Shown: positions 26,099 to 38,306 of the stretch, piece after piece
Layout: each line of letters begins with the position of its first letter
Numbering within the stretch: the first letter of the stretch is position 1
Source of the DNA: CAWHQZ01 sp963831645
GTDB taxonomy: Bacteria; Pseudomonadota; Alphaproteobacteria; Rhizobiales; Aestuariivirgaceae
DNA: 64,000 bases
NCBI GenBank assembly: GCA_963831645.1
Contig: CAWHQZ010000019.1
Span: 1-64,000 of the forward strand
Reading direction: 5' to 3'
Position numbers and translations under genes: made by a program
Notes under the pieces: model-generated
Seen by the model: the letters and a program-made list of their open reading frames with translations, nothing else
Told to the model about the DNA's origin: nothing
The model's database searches: none

Positions 26099-26622
26099 CG
26101 ACACGGCATTGGCTCGCAATTGCCGTCGGCCTGACGATGACGCTGCTCGTCGAGGCGGCGCAGGCGCAGTCCGTCGACAGCTCCGGTGTCGCTGCAGCCT
26201 CCGACGAAACCCGTGACGTCAATGTCGAAGCCGACAACATGGAAGTGTTGGAGGCGCAAAAGAAAGCCATCTTTACCGGCAATGTCAGCGGCGAACGCGA
26301 CGGCACGCGCTTTTCCGGCGACAAGATGACGATCAGCTACGACGACCGCACGCGCAGCGACGGCAGCAAGAAGACGGAGGTTACCGTGGTCGATGTCGTG
26401 GGAAGCGTAACGATCGAAACGGCGACGCAGACGATAACCGGCGAGCGCGCCCAACTCGATCTCAAGGACAATATCCTCACCGTGACCGGCAACGTTCAGG
26501 TAGTGCAGGGCAAAACGGTGATCAATGGCACCAAGCTTACGGTTAATTTGAAGGCGAAGACCAGCGCCATGACCGGCGGCCGCGTCAAGGGGAGCTTCGT
26601 GCCCGGAAGCTCCACTCCCTGA
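26095..26622 (+). CDS. lptA: LPS periplasmic bridge protein LptA
   Basis: A signal peptide (WLAIAVGLTMTLLVEAAQAQ) precedes an OstA-type beta-jellyroll: VNVEADNMEVLEAQKKAIFT, GNVSGERDGTRFSGDKMTIS, and VTGNVQVVQGKTVINGTKLT. The 175-residue protein would polymerise in the periplasm and carry LPS to the outer membrane. It sits directly between lptC and lptB. Confidence 0.94.
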   Translation: MTTRHWLAIAVGLTMTLLVEAAQAQSVDSSGVAAASDETRDVNVEADNMEVLEAQKKAIFTGNVSGERDGTRFSGDKMTISYDDRTRSDGSKKTEVTVVDVVGSVTIETATQTITGERAQLDLKDNILTVTGNVQVVQGKTVINGTKLTVNLKAKTSAMTGGRVKGSFVPGSSTP

Positions 26623-26680
26623 TGCCGACCACTTTACCCAATCTTAATCCAATTGCGCGGTAATTGCGGGAGCGGGTGGT

Positions 26681-27517
26681 TTGGAGAGGATACGGCTTGC
26701 GAATGTAACTCGCCTGGCGCCGCATCTACGGCGCGCGAGCGAGGAGACGGCAGGCCGTGCCCGTCAGCAGCTCGGCGCGCCGCGTCAGATGCCCAGCGCG
26801 GGGCTCGCAGCCCTTGATCTGGGCAAGAGCTTCAAGCGGCGACCGGTCGTGAGAGGGGTCAGTCTCCAGGTCAATCGCGGCGAGGCCGTGGGTCTGCTGG
26901 GGCCAAACGGCGCCGGCAAGACCACCGTGTTCTACATGATCACGGGATTGCTGGCCGCCGACCAGGGCTCCGTCGTCCTCGACGGGGAGGACATCACCAG
27001 CCTGCCCATGTATCAGCGGGCGCGGCTGGGCATCGGGTATCTACCCCAGGAAGCTTCGATTTTCCGGGGGCTGACGGTTCAGGACAATATTCGCGCGGTC
27101 CTCGAGCTGACGGAAAGAGACAAGGGCGAGCGCGAGCGTCAGTTGCGTGGTCTGCTTGATGAATTTGCCATTTCCCATCTCAGGAATTCGCCGGCTGTTG
27201 TGCTTTCTGGCGGCGAACGCCGCCGCGTGGAAATCGCCCGGGCGCTGGCCGCCAATCCCGAGTTTCTTCTCCTCGACGAGCCCCTTGCCGGGATCGATCC
27301 GATTGCAGTCAGCGATATCCGCGAGCTGGTGCGAAAGCTCACAACTCGGGGAATCGGGGTGCTTGTTACGGATCACAACGTGCGCGAGACCCTCGGGCTC
27401 GTCGATCGCGCGCTCATCATCCATGAAGGCCAGGTCTTGATGGAGGGCGAGCCCCGGGACATCGTCGAAGACGCGGACGTCCGCCGTCTCTACCTCGGAG
27501 AGAAATTCAGCTTGTAA
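26681..27517 (+). CDS. lptB: LPS export ABC transporter ATPase LptB
   Basis: This cytoplasmic ATPase drives LPS extraction by LptFG. Walker A is GLLGPNGAGKTT, the signature VLSGGERRRVEIARAL, Walker B FLLLDEPLAGID and the switch His in TDHNVRETL. The listed TTG start at 26681 gives an N-terminal extension of about 40 residues before the ABC domain (LAALDLGKSFKRRPVVRGVS). Other starts downstream are possible, so residues 1-35 are uncertain. Confidence 0.95.
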   Translation: MERIRLANVTRLAPHLRRASEETAGRARQQLGAPRQMPSAGLAALDLGKSFKRRPVVRGVSLQVNRGEAVGLLGPNGAGKTTVFYMITGLLAADQGSVVLDGEDITSLPMYQRARLGIGYLPQEASIFRGLTVQDNIRAVLELTERDKGERERQLRGLLDEFAISHLRNSPAVVLSGGERRRVEIARALAANPEFLLLDEPLAGIDPIAVSDIRELVRKLTTRGIGVLVTDHNVRETLGLVDRALIIHEGQVLMEGEPRDIVEDADVRRLYLGEKFSL

Positions 27518-27571
27518 CCGCTGCAAGCCGGCAGATTGCTTTCTTTTACCTTCGGGCGCTAGGCTTCGCCC

Positions 27572-29065
27572 ATGGCGATGACCCCCAAGCTCGAGATGCG
27601 TCAGGGCCATGCCCTGGTCATGACGCCACAACTGCAGCAAGCCATCAAGCTTCTGCAGATGTCTAACCTCGATCTGCAGGCCTTCGTCGATGCCGAACTC
27701 GAACGCAACCCGCTCATCGATCGTGATGAGGAGGCCGCGACGCTGCAAGCAACCTCCGCCGGAACGGCGATCGCCAAGCCTGGCGCTCCCGCCGGCCCGG
27801 ACTCCGAAGCTCTGCCAGGCGGCAGGGAATTTGCAGGCGGCGTCATCGCGGATTTCGGCGACGAGGCAACGATGGCGGTTCCGGGCACTTCCGATTCAGG
27901 CTGGACCGCCCACTCGCCGGGAAGCGGCGGCTCGTTCAACCCGGTGAACGGCTCTGGCCCCCTTACGAGCCTCGCGAGCGAAGCCACGTTGCACGATCAC
28001 CTGACGGAGCAGCTCAATCTCGCAGTGCACGATCCGGCAGACAGGCTGATCGGCGCCTATCTCGTCGGCATGGCCGATGACCGGGGATACCTCGCCGGTG
28101 ACGTAGAATCGGTGGCCGAAAGCCTGGGGGCTGCGCCAGCCGAAGTGGAACGGGTGCTGGCGATCGTGCAGGACTTCGACCCGCCAGGCATCATGGCGCG
28201 AAACCTGAAGGAATGCCTCGCGCTGCAGCTCAGGGATCGCAACCGTTACGATCCGGCCATGGCTGCGTTCATCGACAATCTCGAGCTCCTGGCGCGGCGC
28301 GATTATGCCGGCCTGCAGAGGGCCTGCGGCGTCGACCTCGAGGACATCCAGGCGATGGCGAGAGAAGTCCGCAGCCTGAATCCCAAACCTGGCAACGCCT
28401 TCGGCGCGGTCATGATTCAGCCGATCGTCCCGGATGTGATGGTCAGGGCAGCGCCGGACGGAGCCTGGCACGTCGAGCTCAACTCGGAGGTGCTGCCGCG
28501 CCTTCTAGTCAACCAACAGTACTACGCGAAAATCATCAAGGGCGCGGGGCCGGAAACGGACAAAATCTATCTGTCCGACTGCCTTTCCAATGCGACATGG
28601 CTGGTCAGAAGCCTCGATCAGCGGGCCCGAACCATTCTCAAGGTGGCTCGTGAAATCGTGCGTCTGCAGGATGGATTTCTGGTCAAAGGCGTTGCGGCCT
28701 TACGTCCCCTCAATCTCAGGACGGTGGCCGACGCTATCGCGATGCACGAGTCGACTGTCAGTCGCGTCACCGCCAACAAGCATATCGCCACACCGCGCGG
28801 GACCTTCGGGTTCAAATACTTCTTTACGACCGCCCTTGCCTCGGCTCACGGCGAGCCGGCGCACTCCGCGGAATCGGTACGGCACAAGATCAGGGAAATG
28901 ATCGATGCCGAGACCGCGGAGACCGTCCTGTCGGACGATGCGATCGTCGATTTTCTGCGGGCAGCCGGCATCGATATCGCGCGGCGAACGGTCGCAAAAT
29001 ATCGCGAAGTCATGGGCATTGCCTCGTCGCTGCAGCGCCGGCGCGAAAAACGCCTGGGGACATGA
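27572..29065 (+). CDS. rpoN: RNA polymerase sigma-54 factor
   Basis: Region I is present at the N-terminus (LEMRQGHALVMTPQLQQAIK, LLQMSNLDLQAFVDAELERN), followed by a variable acidic linker and the core-binding region. The DNA-binding part has the helix-turn-helix LRTVADAIAMHESTVSRVTA and the RpoN box ARRTVAKYRE near residue 470. Length 497 is normal. It follows lptB by 54 bp, an arrangement conserved in proteobacteria. Genes needing sigma-54 activators are not in this window. Confidence 0.96.
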   Translation: MAMTPKLEMRQGHALVMTPQLQQAIKLLQMSNLDLQAFVDAELERNPLIDRDEEAATLQATSAGTAIAKPGAPAGPDSEALPGGREFAGGVIADFGDEATMAVPGTSDSGWTAHSPGSGGSFNPVNGSGPLTSLASEATLHDHLTEQLNLAVHDPADRLIGAYLVGMADDRGYLAGDVESVAESLGAAPAEVERVLAIVQDFDPPGIMARNLKECLALQLRDRNRYDPAMAAFIDNLELLARRDYAGLQRACGVDLEDIQAMAREVRSLNPKPGNAFGAVMIQPIVPDVMVRAAPDGAWHVELNSEVLPRLLVNQQYYAKIIKGAGPETDKIYLSDCLSNATWLVRSLDQRARTILKVAREIVRLQDGFLVKGVAALRPLNLRTVADAIAMHESTVSRVTANKHIATPRGTFGFKYFFTTALASAHGEPAHSAESVRHKIREMIDAETAETVLSDDAIVDFLRAAGIDIARRTVAKYREVMGIASSLQRRREKRLGT

Positions 29066-29120
29066 CCCACCGTTGCCTCGGCCTGGCCGCGATTGTTGAC
29101 GTCGTGCAAATCTCGTTGGT

Positions 29121-31565
<2,445 letters not shown>

Positions 31566-31568
31566 GGC

Positions 31569-32759
31569 TCATCCTGTGGGTGTCAACAGGCCATCGTCGA
31601 CTGCAAAATACCGCGCCTCGTCATCGAGTCCGGCGAACAGCGCCCGATCCGTGCCGGTAAACCAGCACTGAGCGCCGAGCCGCGACAGGGTTTCAAACAG
31701 ACCTGCCCGGCGCGTCGCATCGAGATGTGCAATTCCTTCATCGAAAAGCAAGATCGGAAGAACTCCCCAAGGCGCCGACCGCATGGCGCCTGCGTGAGCC
31801 AGTACGATGGATATCAGCAACGCTTTCTGTTCGCCCGTTGAGCAGGCCGCGGCCGCTGCCCGTTTTGGGCCGTGAGTGACGAGAAAGTCGCTTCGATGGG
31901 GTCCATGAAGAGTACGTCCGGCGCCCCGGTCAAGCAACCTCGAATCATGCAGCATTCTACGATAGCGATCCTCGACCTGAATAGCGGGCTGCTCTGCCAG
32001 CAGCGCCTCGAGCTCACCGGCGACCGCGAGCTCTACCCATGGAAACGTGGAGCGGAACACCTCCTTCCCTGCCGGCCCGGCAAGCGCCTCGAGGGCGGCC
32101 AGCCGGCCGGCCGCCAGGGCAACGGCCGCCTCGGCCATTTGCTGCTCAACGCCGGAAAGCCAGATCTTGTCCCATTGCGGCGCCGCAACCAGCCGGTTAC
32201 GCTCGCGCATCAGCTTCTCGAACGTAACGATACGGCTGCCGTGCTCGGGATCGATGACCGATACCAGCCGGTCCAGAAACCGTCGTCGCCCGGCTGCCGG
32301 GCCCGAAAAAAGCCGGTCCATCGCCGGCGTCAACCAAACGACCCTCATATGCAGACCAAGGGCGCCGGCCGAGCGTTGGGCAATCCCGTCAACGCTAACC
32401 TCGCGGCCATGGATGTAGTTCTCCTGCTCTTCTTCTCTCGCGGCAACACTGCTGAAGGTTGCAGCAAGGGCAATGTCTCCATGGGGCCCGGACAGGTCCG
32501 CAGCCACGCGGGCACCAGCCTGCGAGCCATGGCGCACGACTTCTTCAAAGGCCGCGCCGCGCAGGCCGCGACCGGGAGCGAGCAGCGAAATCGCCTCGAG
32601 CAGGTTGGTCTTGCCGCCGCCGTTGGGGCCGGCAAGCACGATGAAGGGCGTGTCGACCGCGAGCCGCAGCGCCTCGTAGTTGCGAAAGTTGGCAAGCGTC
32701 AGGCGCGACAGGCAAAGTGCGTCAGCCGAGAGCGACACTGGCAATCCGTGGCTGAGCAA
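31569..32759 (-). CDS. recF: DNA replication and repair protein RecF
   Basis: An SMC-like ATPase: LTLANFRNYEALRLAV starts the protein, Walker A is LAGPNGGGKTNLLEAISLL, signature CSTGEQKALLISIVLAH, and Walker B ILLFDEGIAHLD. It helps load RecA at gaps through RecOR. The start is uncertain between TTG 32759 and codons a few residues later (for example GTG before SLSADALC). It sits 17 bp after dnaN. Confidence 0.95.
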   Translation of the reverse strand: MLSHGLPVSLSADALCLSRLTLANFRNYEALRLAVDTPFIVLAGPNGGGKTNLLEAISLLAPGRGLRGAAFEEVVRHGSQAGARVAADLSGPHGDIALAATFSSVAAREEEQENYIHGREVSVDGIAQRSAGALGLHMRVVWLTPAMDRLFSGPAAGRRRFLDRLVSVIDPEHGSRIVTFEKLMRERNRLVAAPQWDKIWLSGVEQQMAEAAVALAAGRLAALEALAGPAGKEVFRSTFPWVELAVAGELEALLAEQPAIQVEDRYRRMLHDSRLLDRGAGRTLHGPHRSDFLVTHGPKRAAAAACSTGEQKALLISIVLAHAGAMRSAPWGVLPILLFDEGIAHLDATRRAGLFETLSRLGAQCWFTGTDRALFAGLDDEARYFAVDDGLLTPTG

Positions 32760-32776
32760 TCCTGCGACAACTGCGG

Positions 32777-33895
32777 CTACACCCGCATCGGCATGAGAAC
32801 ATAGAGAGCGGTCGCATCGTCCGGATCGCGCAGCACCGTCGGCGAGCCGGCATCCGCGAGCTGGAAGCTCGCAGTTTCACCCTTGAATTGTCCCACGATG
32901 TCCAGGAGGTAGCGCGAGTTGAATCCGATATCGATAGGCTCGGCGCCGTAGTGAGCGGCAATTTCTTCCTCCGCCGAACCGGAATCGGGATTGTTCACGG
33001 TGAGGCTGAGGCGTTCCGCGGTCACGTTGAGCTTGACGGCGCGGCCCTTTTCGCTCGACACCGTCGATACCCGATCAACGGCCTGGGTAAACTGTCGTGT
33101 ATCGACCTCGAGTGTCTTGTCATTGTTGCGCGGGATGACCCGCTCATAGTCGGGAAAGGTGCCATCGATCAGCTTCGAAGTCACCACGATGCCATCAATG
33201 GCAAACCTGATCTTGGCCGTCGAAAGCGCGACTTCCACCTCACCGTCCGCGGTCTCGAGCAGCTTGGCGATCTCCAGAACCGTCTTGCGCGGTACGATGA
33301 TGCCCGGCATGCCTTCCGCACCGGCGGGCCGCGCAAACTGCACTTGAGCGAGCCGGTGGCCATCGGTGGCGACGGCTCTGATCTTGGGCTCGCTGCCGAC
33401 CTCGGCTTCGTGCAGATAGATCCCGTTCAGGTAATAGCGCGTCTCCTCCGTCGATATGGCGAGCCGCGTCTTGTCGATGAGCATCTTGAGATCACCGGCC
33501 GCCATCATGAACCTGTGGCTCAGCTCACCAGCGGCAAGATCGGGGAAATCCTGCGGCGGCAGCGCCTGCAGCGCGAAGCGCGATTTGCCCGCCAGAACCG
33601 CCAGACGCCCTTCCCGACCTCCGTGCTCGATGACGAGCTGAGCACCGTCCGGCAACTTGCGAACGATGTCGTAGACGAGATGGGCGGGGGCTGTGGCGGC
33701 GCCCTCACGCGTCACCTCGGCGGCTACCTCCTCCACCACCTCGATATCGAGATCGGTCGCGGTCAGGCGTAGCCCGCCGCTGCCCGCCTGCATCAAGACG
33801 TTCGCCAGTATGGGGATCGTGTTGCGCCGCTCAACGACGCTCTGTACGTGATTCAGGGATCGCAGCAGCGCTGCGCGCTCGATCGTTACCCTCAT
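32777..33895 (-). CDS. dnaN: DNA polymerase III beta subunit (sliding clamp)
   Basis: ATG 33895 gives 372 residues starting RVTIERAALLRSLNHVQSVV and ending DDATALYVLMPMRV, the standard beginning and end of the clamp. The three repeated clamp domains are all present. The open frame extends 45 codons farther upstream but family alignment rejects that part. It lies 180 bp after dnaA. Confidence 0.97.
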   Translation of the reverse strand: MRVTIERAALLRSLNHVQSVVERRNTIPILANVLMQAGSGGLRLTATDLDIEVVEEVAAEVTREGAATAPAHLVYDIVRKLPDGAQLVIEHGGREGRLAVLAGKSRFALQALPPQDFPDLAAGELSHRFMMAAGDLKMLIDKTRLAISTEETRYYLNGIYLHEAEVGSEPKIRAVATDGHRLAQVQFARPAGAEGMPGIIVPRKTVLEIAKLLETADGEVEVALSTAKIRFAIDGIVVTSKLIDGTFPDYERVIPRNNDKTLEVDTRQFTQAVDRVSTVSSEKGRAVKLNVTAERLSLTVNNPDSGSAEEEIAAHYGAEPIDIGFNSRYLLDIVGQFKGETASFQLADAGSPTVLRDPDDATALYVLMPMRV

Positions 33896-34075
33896 TTGTG
33901 CCCGGCGCGCCTCCTGGTAGATCGCCTGACGCTCGTTTTGATCGGCGACGCGATCGACCCGAAAGCTTGGCTGGGAAACGCCGGCCGAACCCTCGAGCGT
34001 TGACGAACGGGGCGAGGACTTTGGCTTCAATTCTGCGCCAAGGCAAGGCCTTCCCGGGGTATCTGTGGGGTATCC

Positions 34076-35518
34076 CTATTGCTGTTCGACGAGCTTCACC
34101 AGCAGCGCGACCTCGCCGGCCAGCCGGTCATCGGTGAGGAGCAGTTCCTCGATCTTGCGCACGGCATGGAGAACGGTCGAGTGGTCGCGACCGCCAAAGC
34201 GCCGGCCGATTTCGGGCAATGAGCGCGGCGTGAGCTTCTTGGCCAGATACATGCCGACCTGACGCGGCCGGACGATCGAACGAGCGCGCCGGGGCGACAA
34301 TATGTCGGCGCGGGCGATGTTGTAGTGGCGCCCGATGACCCTGAGAATGTCTTCGATCCGGACCCGCGAGACATCGTTCGGCCGGGCGAGATCGCGAAGC
34401 ACCATGGCGGCGAGATCGATGGTCATCCGCGCCCGGGTCAGCTGCTGGCTGGCGATCACCCGGTTGAGCCCGCCCTCCAGTTCGCGGCCGCCACCCGTGA
34501 TCTTGTTGGCGATGAACTCCACCACGTCGGCGCCGATCACCAGCGAGGGGTCGCGCCGTCTGGCAACCGCGAGGCGCGCCTCGAGAATTCGGTAGCGCAG
34601 ATCGTATTCCGGCATCTCGATGTCGACGACGAGGCCGCCGGTGAGCCGCGAGCGCATGCGCTGGTCGATGCTTTCGAGCTGGGCCGGCGGCACATCGGCA
34701 GCGACGATGACCAGGCGTTTGGAGTCGACGAGCGAGTTGAAGGTGTGACAGAACTCCTGCTGCATCGACTTGCCCTGGAGGAACTGGAAATCGTCGATCA
34801 GCAACACATCGATGCTCTGAAAGTAGTCTTTGAAGGTGATTACGTCGCGCGCCCGCAGGGCGTGGATGAAGTGATACATGAAGCGCTCAGCGGTTATGAA
34901 GAGCACCTTGCGCTGGGGCCTGGCTTCCCGAATACGCCAGGCGATGGCGTTCAGCAGATGTGTTTTTCCAAGTCCCGCCGCCGAATGCACAAACAGCGGA
35001 TTGCACGTCGATGGAGCGCCAGGCGCGACATCGATGACCCGCATCGCCGCCGCATGGGCCAAGGCGTTTGACTTGCCCAGGACAAAAGTTTCGAACGTCA
35101 GGGAGGCATCGAGCGGCGAGCCGCGATCGGTTTGTAGTTTTTCATGCGATGCCACCGCACATGGTAGCGACTGCGGCGGCGGACCGCCGTCAGGTTCCTC
35201 CGCTGCCGCTGGTCGGTCGACCAGTTCAGCGGGTCTGGTCGGCAAACCCCTGGTACGGACCTTGATCGAAACACCGTCAAGCGAATGGAATTCGGTGCGC
35301 GCCACCTTCAACAGCCGGTCCGAATAGTGCGACGAGATCCAGTTGCGCAAAAAGCGGGTTGGAACCGAAACCGCGAGCTGGCCACCGGCACAGCCTTCTG
35401 CTTCCATGCGCGCAAACCAGCTCGAGTACAGATCATCGCCGAGCTCGACCTTCAGTCGTGTAGCAATATTGTCCCAGCTGCGCTTGAGACTGTCCTTTCC
35501 CCCGTCAGGCATAATCAT
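34076..35518 (-). CDS. dnaA: Chromosomal replication initiator DnaA
   Basis: Domain I (WDNIATRLKVELGDDLYSSW) and a variable domain II precede the AAA+ domain III with Walker A HSAAGLGKTHLLNAIA and Walker B DVLLIDDFQFLQGK. Domain IV ends with the DnaA-box reader GGRDHSTVLHAVRKIEELL. The 480 residues form a complete protein. It opens the operon dnaA-dnaN-recF-gyrB. Confidence 0.97.
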   Translation of the reverse strand: MIMPDGGKDSLKRSWDNIATRLKVELGDDLYSSWFARMEAEGCAGGQLAVSVPTRFLRNWISSHYSDRLLKVARTEFHSLDGVSIKVRTRGLPTRPAELVDRPAAAEEPDGGPPPQSLPCAVASHEKLQTDRGSPLDASLTFETFVLGKSNALAHAAAMRVIDVAPGAPSTCNPLFVHSAAGLGKTHLLNAIAWRIREARPQRKVLFITAERFMYHFIHALRARDVITFKDYFQSIDVLLIDDFQFLQGKSMQQEFCHTFNSLVDSKRLVIVAADVPPAQLESIDQRMRSRLTGGLVVDIEMPEYDLRYRILEARLAVARRRDPSLVIGADVVEFIANKITGGGRELEGGLNRVIASQQLTRARMTIDLAAMVLRDLARPNDVSRVRIEDILRVIGRHYNIARADILSPRRARSIVRPRQVGMYLAKKLTPRSLPEIGRRFGGRDHSTVLHAVRKIEELLLTDDRLAGEVALLVKLVEQQ

Positions 35519-36192
35519 TGTTGGCCTCTTTGCAATTCGTTGTTGGATGTGGTCCTGTTACGCCGACACCAAACGCCAACTGATGTTCGAAAAGCGCACT
35601 CCCCCTTCGCCAGAAAACGCTGGCGCGACAATTGTCAGCAATTTGAGAATCCGGCCCTCGCCCCACATAACTATGCGGGCCCAACTTCCAAAGCCGTCCG
35701 CCGCATCTAAAGCCCCGCCGTGCTCGTCGCTCTCCAGTTGATCCCTTGACCTGTTCGCGCCCATCTCGTTTCGCATCGCAGCACGAGCGCTTGCTGCCAT
35801 GCGTTGACAGCGAGCGTGGCATGAGACGGAGGAGGTGAGAAGGCCCAAGACGCCTGCCTTCCGTACACAGACAACCGCTGCCGACCGACGGGGCGGAACA
35901 GACAACGGCCGCATCCAGCAAGTATTTGAGCGGGCTCGAAAATCCTATGTGCAGTCAGCTGAGGCTTTTTGGCAACAGTGCCGGCCAGGAATTGCCGGAC
36001 TGTTGCCCGCCGACCGACGGGGGATGCCTGGAACGCATGCGGGCAGCAGGCTTTCCTTACAAACCATTGAAAAGGAAAGGTGTTTTGCGTGAAAAATGCG
36101 TCCGTGAACGGACTAAGCCACCCGCGGCGCTATCAGGGCGAAGGAGCCGCCAATGGCGTCGCACGAGCCAAGGCTCTGACCAGGCGCGCGAA
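35519..36192. other. 674-bp intergenic region dnaA-rpsT, no gene seen
   Basis: No supported gene lies here. I looked for DnaA boxes (TTATCCACA and its complement) and an AT-rich unwinding tract and saw neither. GCCGACCGACGGGG-type sequence appears twice (about 35,880 and 36,009). The dnaA promoter and leader must lie in the left part. GGAGGAGG near 35,830 is not followed by a convincing frame. Confidence 0.5.
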
Positions 36193-36459
36193 TTAGGCTG
36201 TGACGGCTTTGACCCGGCGCGCCAGGCGGGAGATTTTCCGCGACGCTTTGTTTCTGTGGATCACGTTGCGATTGGCAGCCCGCATGAGTTCCGGCTGGGC
36301 GGCCCTGAGAGCCAGCTCGGCAGCCTGCCGGTCGCCCTTCGTGATCGCCTCTTCAACGGCTCGCACCCGCGTCTTGATTCGTGAGCTGCGTGCCTGATTG
36401 ATTTTGGTGCGGCGCCCGGCAACGCGGTTGGCTTTCTTTGCCGAACTGGTGTTGGCCAT
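36193..36459 (-). CDS. rpsT: 30S ribosomal protein S20
   Basis: The 88 residues begin MANTSSAKKANRVAGRRTK and continue RSSRIKTRVRAVEEAITKGD and NVIHRNKASRKISRLARRVK, matching S20 over the whole length. S20 binds 16S rRNA early in assembly. It is placed next to dnaA, as in most Hyphomicrobiales. Confidence 0.97.
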   Translation of the reverse strand: MANTSSAKKANRVAGRRTKINQARSSRIKTRVRAVEEAITKGDRQAAELALRAAQPELMRAANRNVIHRNKASRKISRLARRVKAVTA

Positions 36460-36576
36460 CTAACTTTCCTTACTCGGAGATGCGCGGCGATAACCTCTAT
36501 CGCCGGAATGGCCCGCTTATAAGCTTGGCTCACGCGAGCCGTCAACCCGATCCGGATCACTGCGCGGGTGCCCGGG

Positions 36577-37470
36577 CTACCTCTGGCACACCGGACAAAA
36601 GAACGTGGAACGGCCGGCCTGGACGATTCGCCTGATGCGACCACGACAGCCCCGGCGGCGACAGCGCTCGCCTTCTCGTTCGTAGGCATCAAATCTGTTC
36701 TGGAAACTGCCAAGCGAACCGTCAGCACCGATGTAGTCGCGAAAGCTGGATCCGCCGGCGGCAATGGCGTCGTTGAGCACCCCGCGCACCGCCGCGGCAA
36801 GGGATGCAAGCCGGGTGTCGGGTCGGCCTTTCCTGACCAGGCTGCCGGCGCGGCGGAGCGGGGATAGACCTGCCCGAAACAGGGCTTCGCAGACATAGAT
36901 ATTGCCGAGACCCGCGATGCGGCGCTGATCGAGAAGTGCCGCCTTGAGCGGCGCCCGCGATCCGCGCAACATCTGCCCGAGGCGTTCGGCATCAAACTCG
37001 TCACTCAACGGCTCGGTTCCGAGACCACGCAGGAGCCGGTGCCTCTCCAGCATGGGCACCGCCGCCAGATCCATGAATCCAAAGCGCCGGGGGTCGGTAT
37101 AGACGACACGCGTACCGTCATCGAAGTCGAGAATGACATGATCATGCCGGCCGGAACCGGCAGTATCCAAAGGCGGCACGACAGGCTGCTTGCCAAAGTT
37201 GACGGCGCTGCTGGCTGGTGCACATACGGTAAACCGTCCGGTCATGCCCAGGTGCACGATCAGGACCGAGTCGTCGTCGAGGTGGCAAAGCAGGTATTTG
37301 GCTCGACGCGCAATCTTTTCGATGCGGCGCCCGGCGAGGCGCGCGCGAAATCGCCGCGGCAGCGGAAAGCGAAGGTCCTTGCGGTGCAACGTGACGTTGA
37401 TGATGCGCCGGCCCGCCAGGGCGCGCTCCAGACCGCGGCGCACGGTTTCAACCTCCGGCAGTTCGGGCAT
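36577..37470 (-). CDS. mutM: Formamidopyrimidine-DNA glycosylase (Fpg)
   Basis: ATG 37470 is chosen because Pro2 of MPELPEVETVRRGL is the catalytic nucleophile; Glu3 follows. Other family parts are VHLGMTGRF, RRFGFMDLA, the H2TH region (LLDQRRIAGLGNIYVCEALF) and the C-terminal zinc finger (CRRRGC...GRSTFFCPVCQR). The first Cys pair is spaced CxxxxC, as in other alphaproteobacteria. It removes 8-oxoguanine. It is divergent from ubiE. Confidence 0.97.
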   Translation of the reverse strand: MPELPEVETVRRGLERALAGRRIINVTLHRKDLRFPLPRRFRARLAGRRIEKIARRAKYLLCHLDDDSVLIVHLGMTGRFTVCAPASSAVNFGKQPVVPPLDTAGSGRHDHVILDFDDGTRVVYTDPRRFGFMDLAAVPMLERHRLLRGLGTEPLSDEFDAERLGQMLRGSRAPLKAALLDQRRIAGLGNIYVCEALFRAGLSPLRRAGSLVRKGRPDTRLASLAAAVRGVLNDAIAAGGSSFRDYIGADGSLGSFQNRFDAYEREGERCRRRGCRGRIRRIVQAGRSTFFCPVCQR

Positions 37471-37502
37471 GGTCGTTAACACTTAGGGTAGTTCGCCGTC
37501 CG

Positions 37503-38306
37503 ATGGCAATGATGCAGGCCTTACGATATGGTCCAGCCATGAGAGATGAACGCGCACCCTCGAGTGTCCCGTTCGGATATGCGGATGTCGAGGCAGGTCG
37601 CAAGCAAGAGATGGTCGATGCCGTGTTCGCCAGGGTTGCCGACCAGTACGACCGGATGAACGATTTGATGTCCGCCGGTATGCACCGGCTCTGGAAGGAT
37701 GATCTGGTGGCTGGTCTCAACCTAGCGGGAGCGCGGCGGCCAGTTCGCTGCATTGATGTCGCGGGTGGAACTGGCGACATCGCTTTGCGCATCCTGGGCG
37801 AGGGCCGGGCGGCAGCAGAAGTGGTGGTCGCGGACAGCTCGGCTGACATGATCGCGCGCGGCTGCCACCGCGCCCGCGCCACATGCCTTGAGGAGCGCTG
37901 TCGCTTCGTGGTCGCCAATGCCGAAGCGCTGGGGTTTTCTGAGCGCAGTTTTGACCACTATACGATCGCGTTCGGCATCCGTAACGTCACCCATGTAGAG
38001 CACGCCCTTGCGGAGGCCTATCGGGTGCTCAGACCAGGCGGCCGCTTCCATTGCCTGGAGTTTTCGAGCACGCAGCTGCCCGTGCTCGACAAACTCTACG
38101 ATCTCTACTCGATGACGGTCATTCCGGCGTTGGGAAAAGTGGTGACCGGCGACGGGGCGCCATACCGATACCTGGTTGAGAGCATCCGCCGCTTCCCTGC
38201 GCAAGAACTCTTCGCGGCGATGATCCGCTCAGCCGGATTTTCGCGGGTAGCATTTCGCAATCTCACAGGCGGCATCGTCGCGATCCACTCCGGCTGGCGC
38301 CTGTAG
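37503..38306 (+). CDS. ubiE: Ubiquinone/menaquinone C-methyltransferase UbiE
   Basis: A class I SAM-dependent methyltransferase with VFARVADQYDRMNDLMSAGM, motif I CIDVAGGTGDIALRI, and the UbiE signatures ITIAFGIRNV-like (YTIAFGIRNVTHVEHALAEA) and LRPGGRFHCLEFSS. It methylates carbon in ubiquinone synthesis. ATG 37539 (MRDERAPSS) is a more likely start than 37503, as it resembles the family N-terminus. The ubiB ATG follows directly after its stop. Confidence 0.95.
   Translation: MAMMQALRYGPAMRDERAPSSVPFGYADVEAGRKQEMVDAVFARVADQYDRMNDLMSAGMHRLWKDDLVAGLNLAGARRPVRCIDVAGGTGDIALRILGEGRAAAEVVVADSSADMIARGCHRARATCLEERCRFVVANAEALGFSERSFDHYTIAFGIRNVTHVEHALAEAYRVLRPGGRFHCLEFSSTQLPVLDKLYDLYSMTVIPALGKVVTGDGAPYRYLVESIRRFPAQELFAAMIRSAGFSRVAFRNLTGGIVAIHSGWRL

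Noticed and set aside
35835..36384. Possible small genes or an origin in the dnaA-rpsT spacer
   Set aside because: Frames there lack motifs and ribosome binding sites, and the right part is antisense to rpsT; no DnaA boxes were seen.
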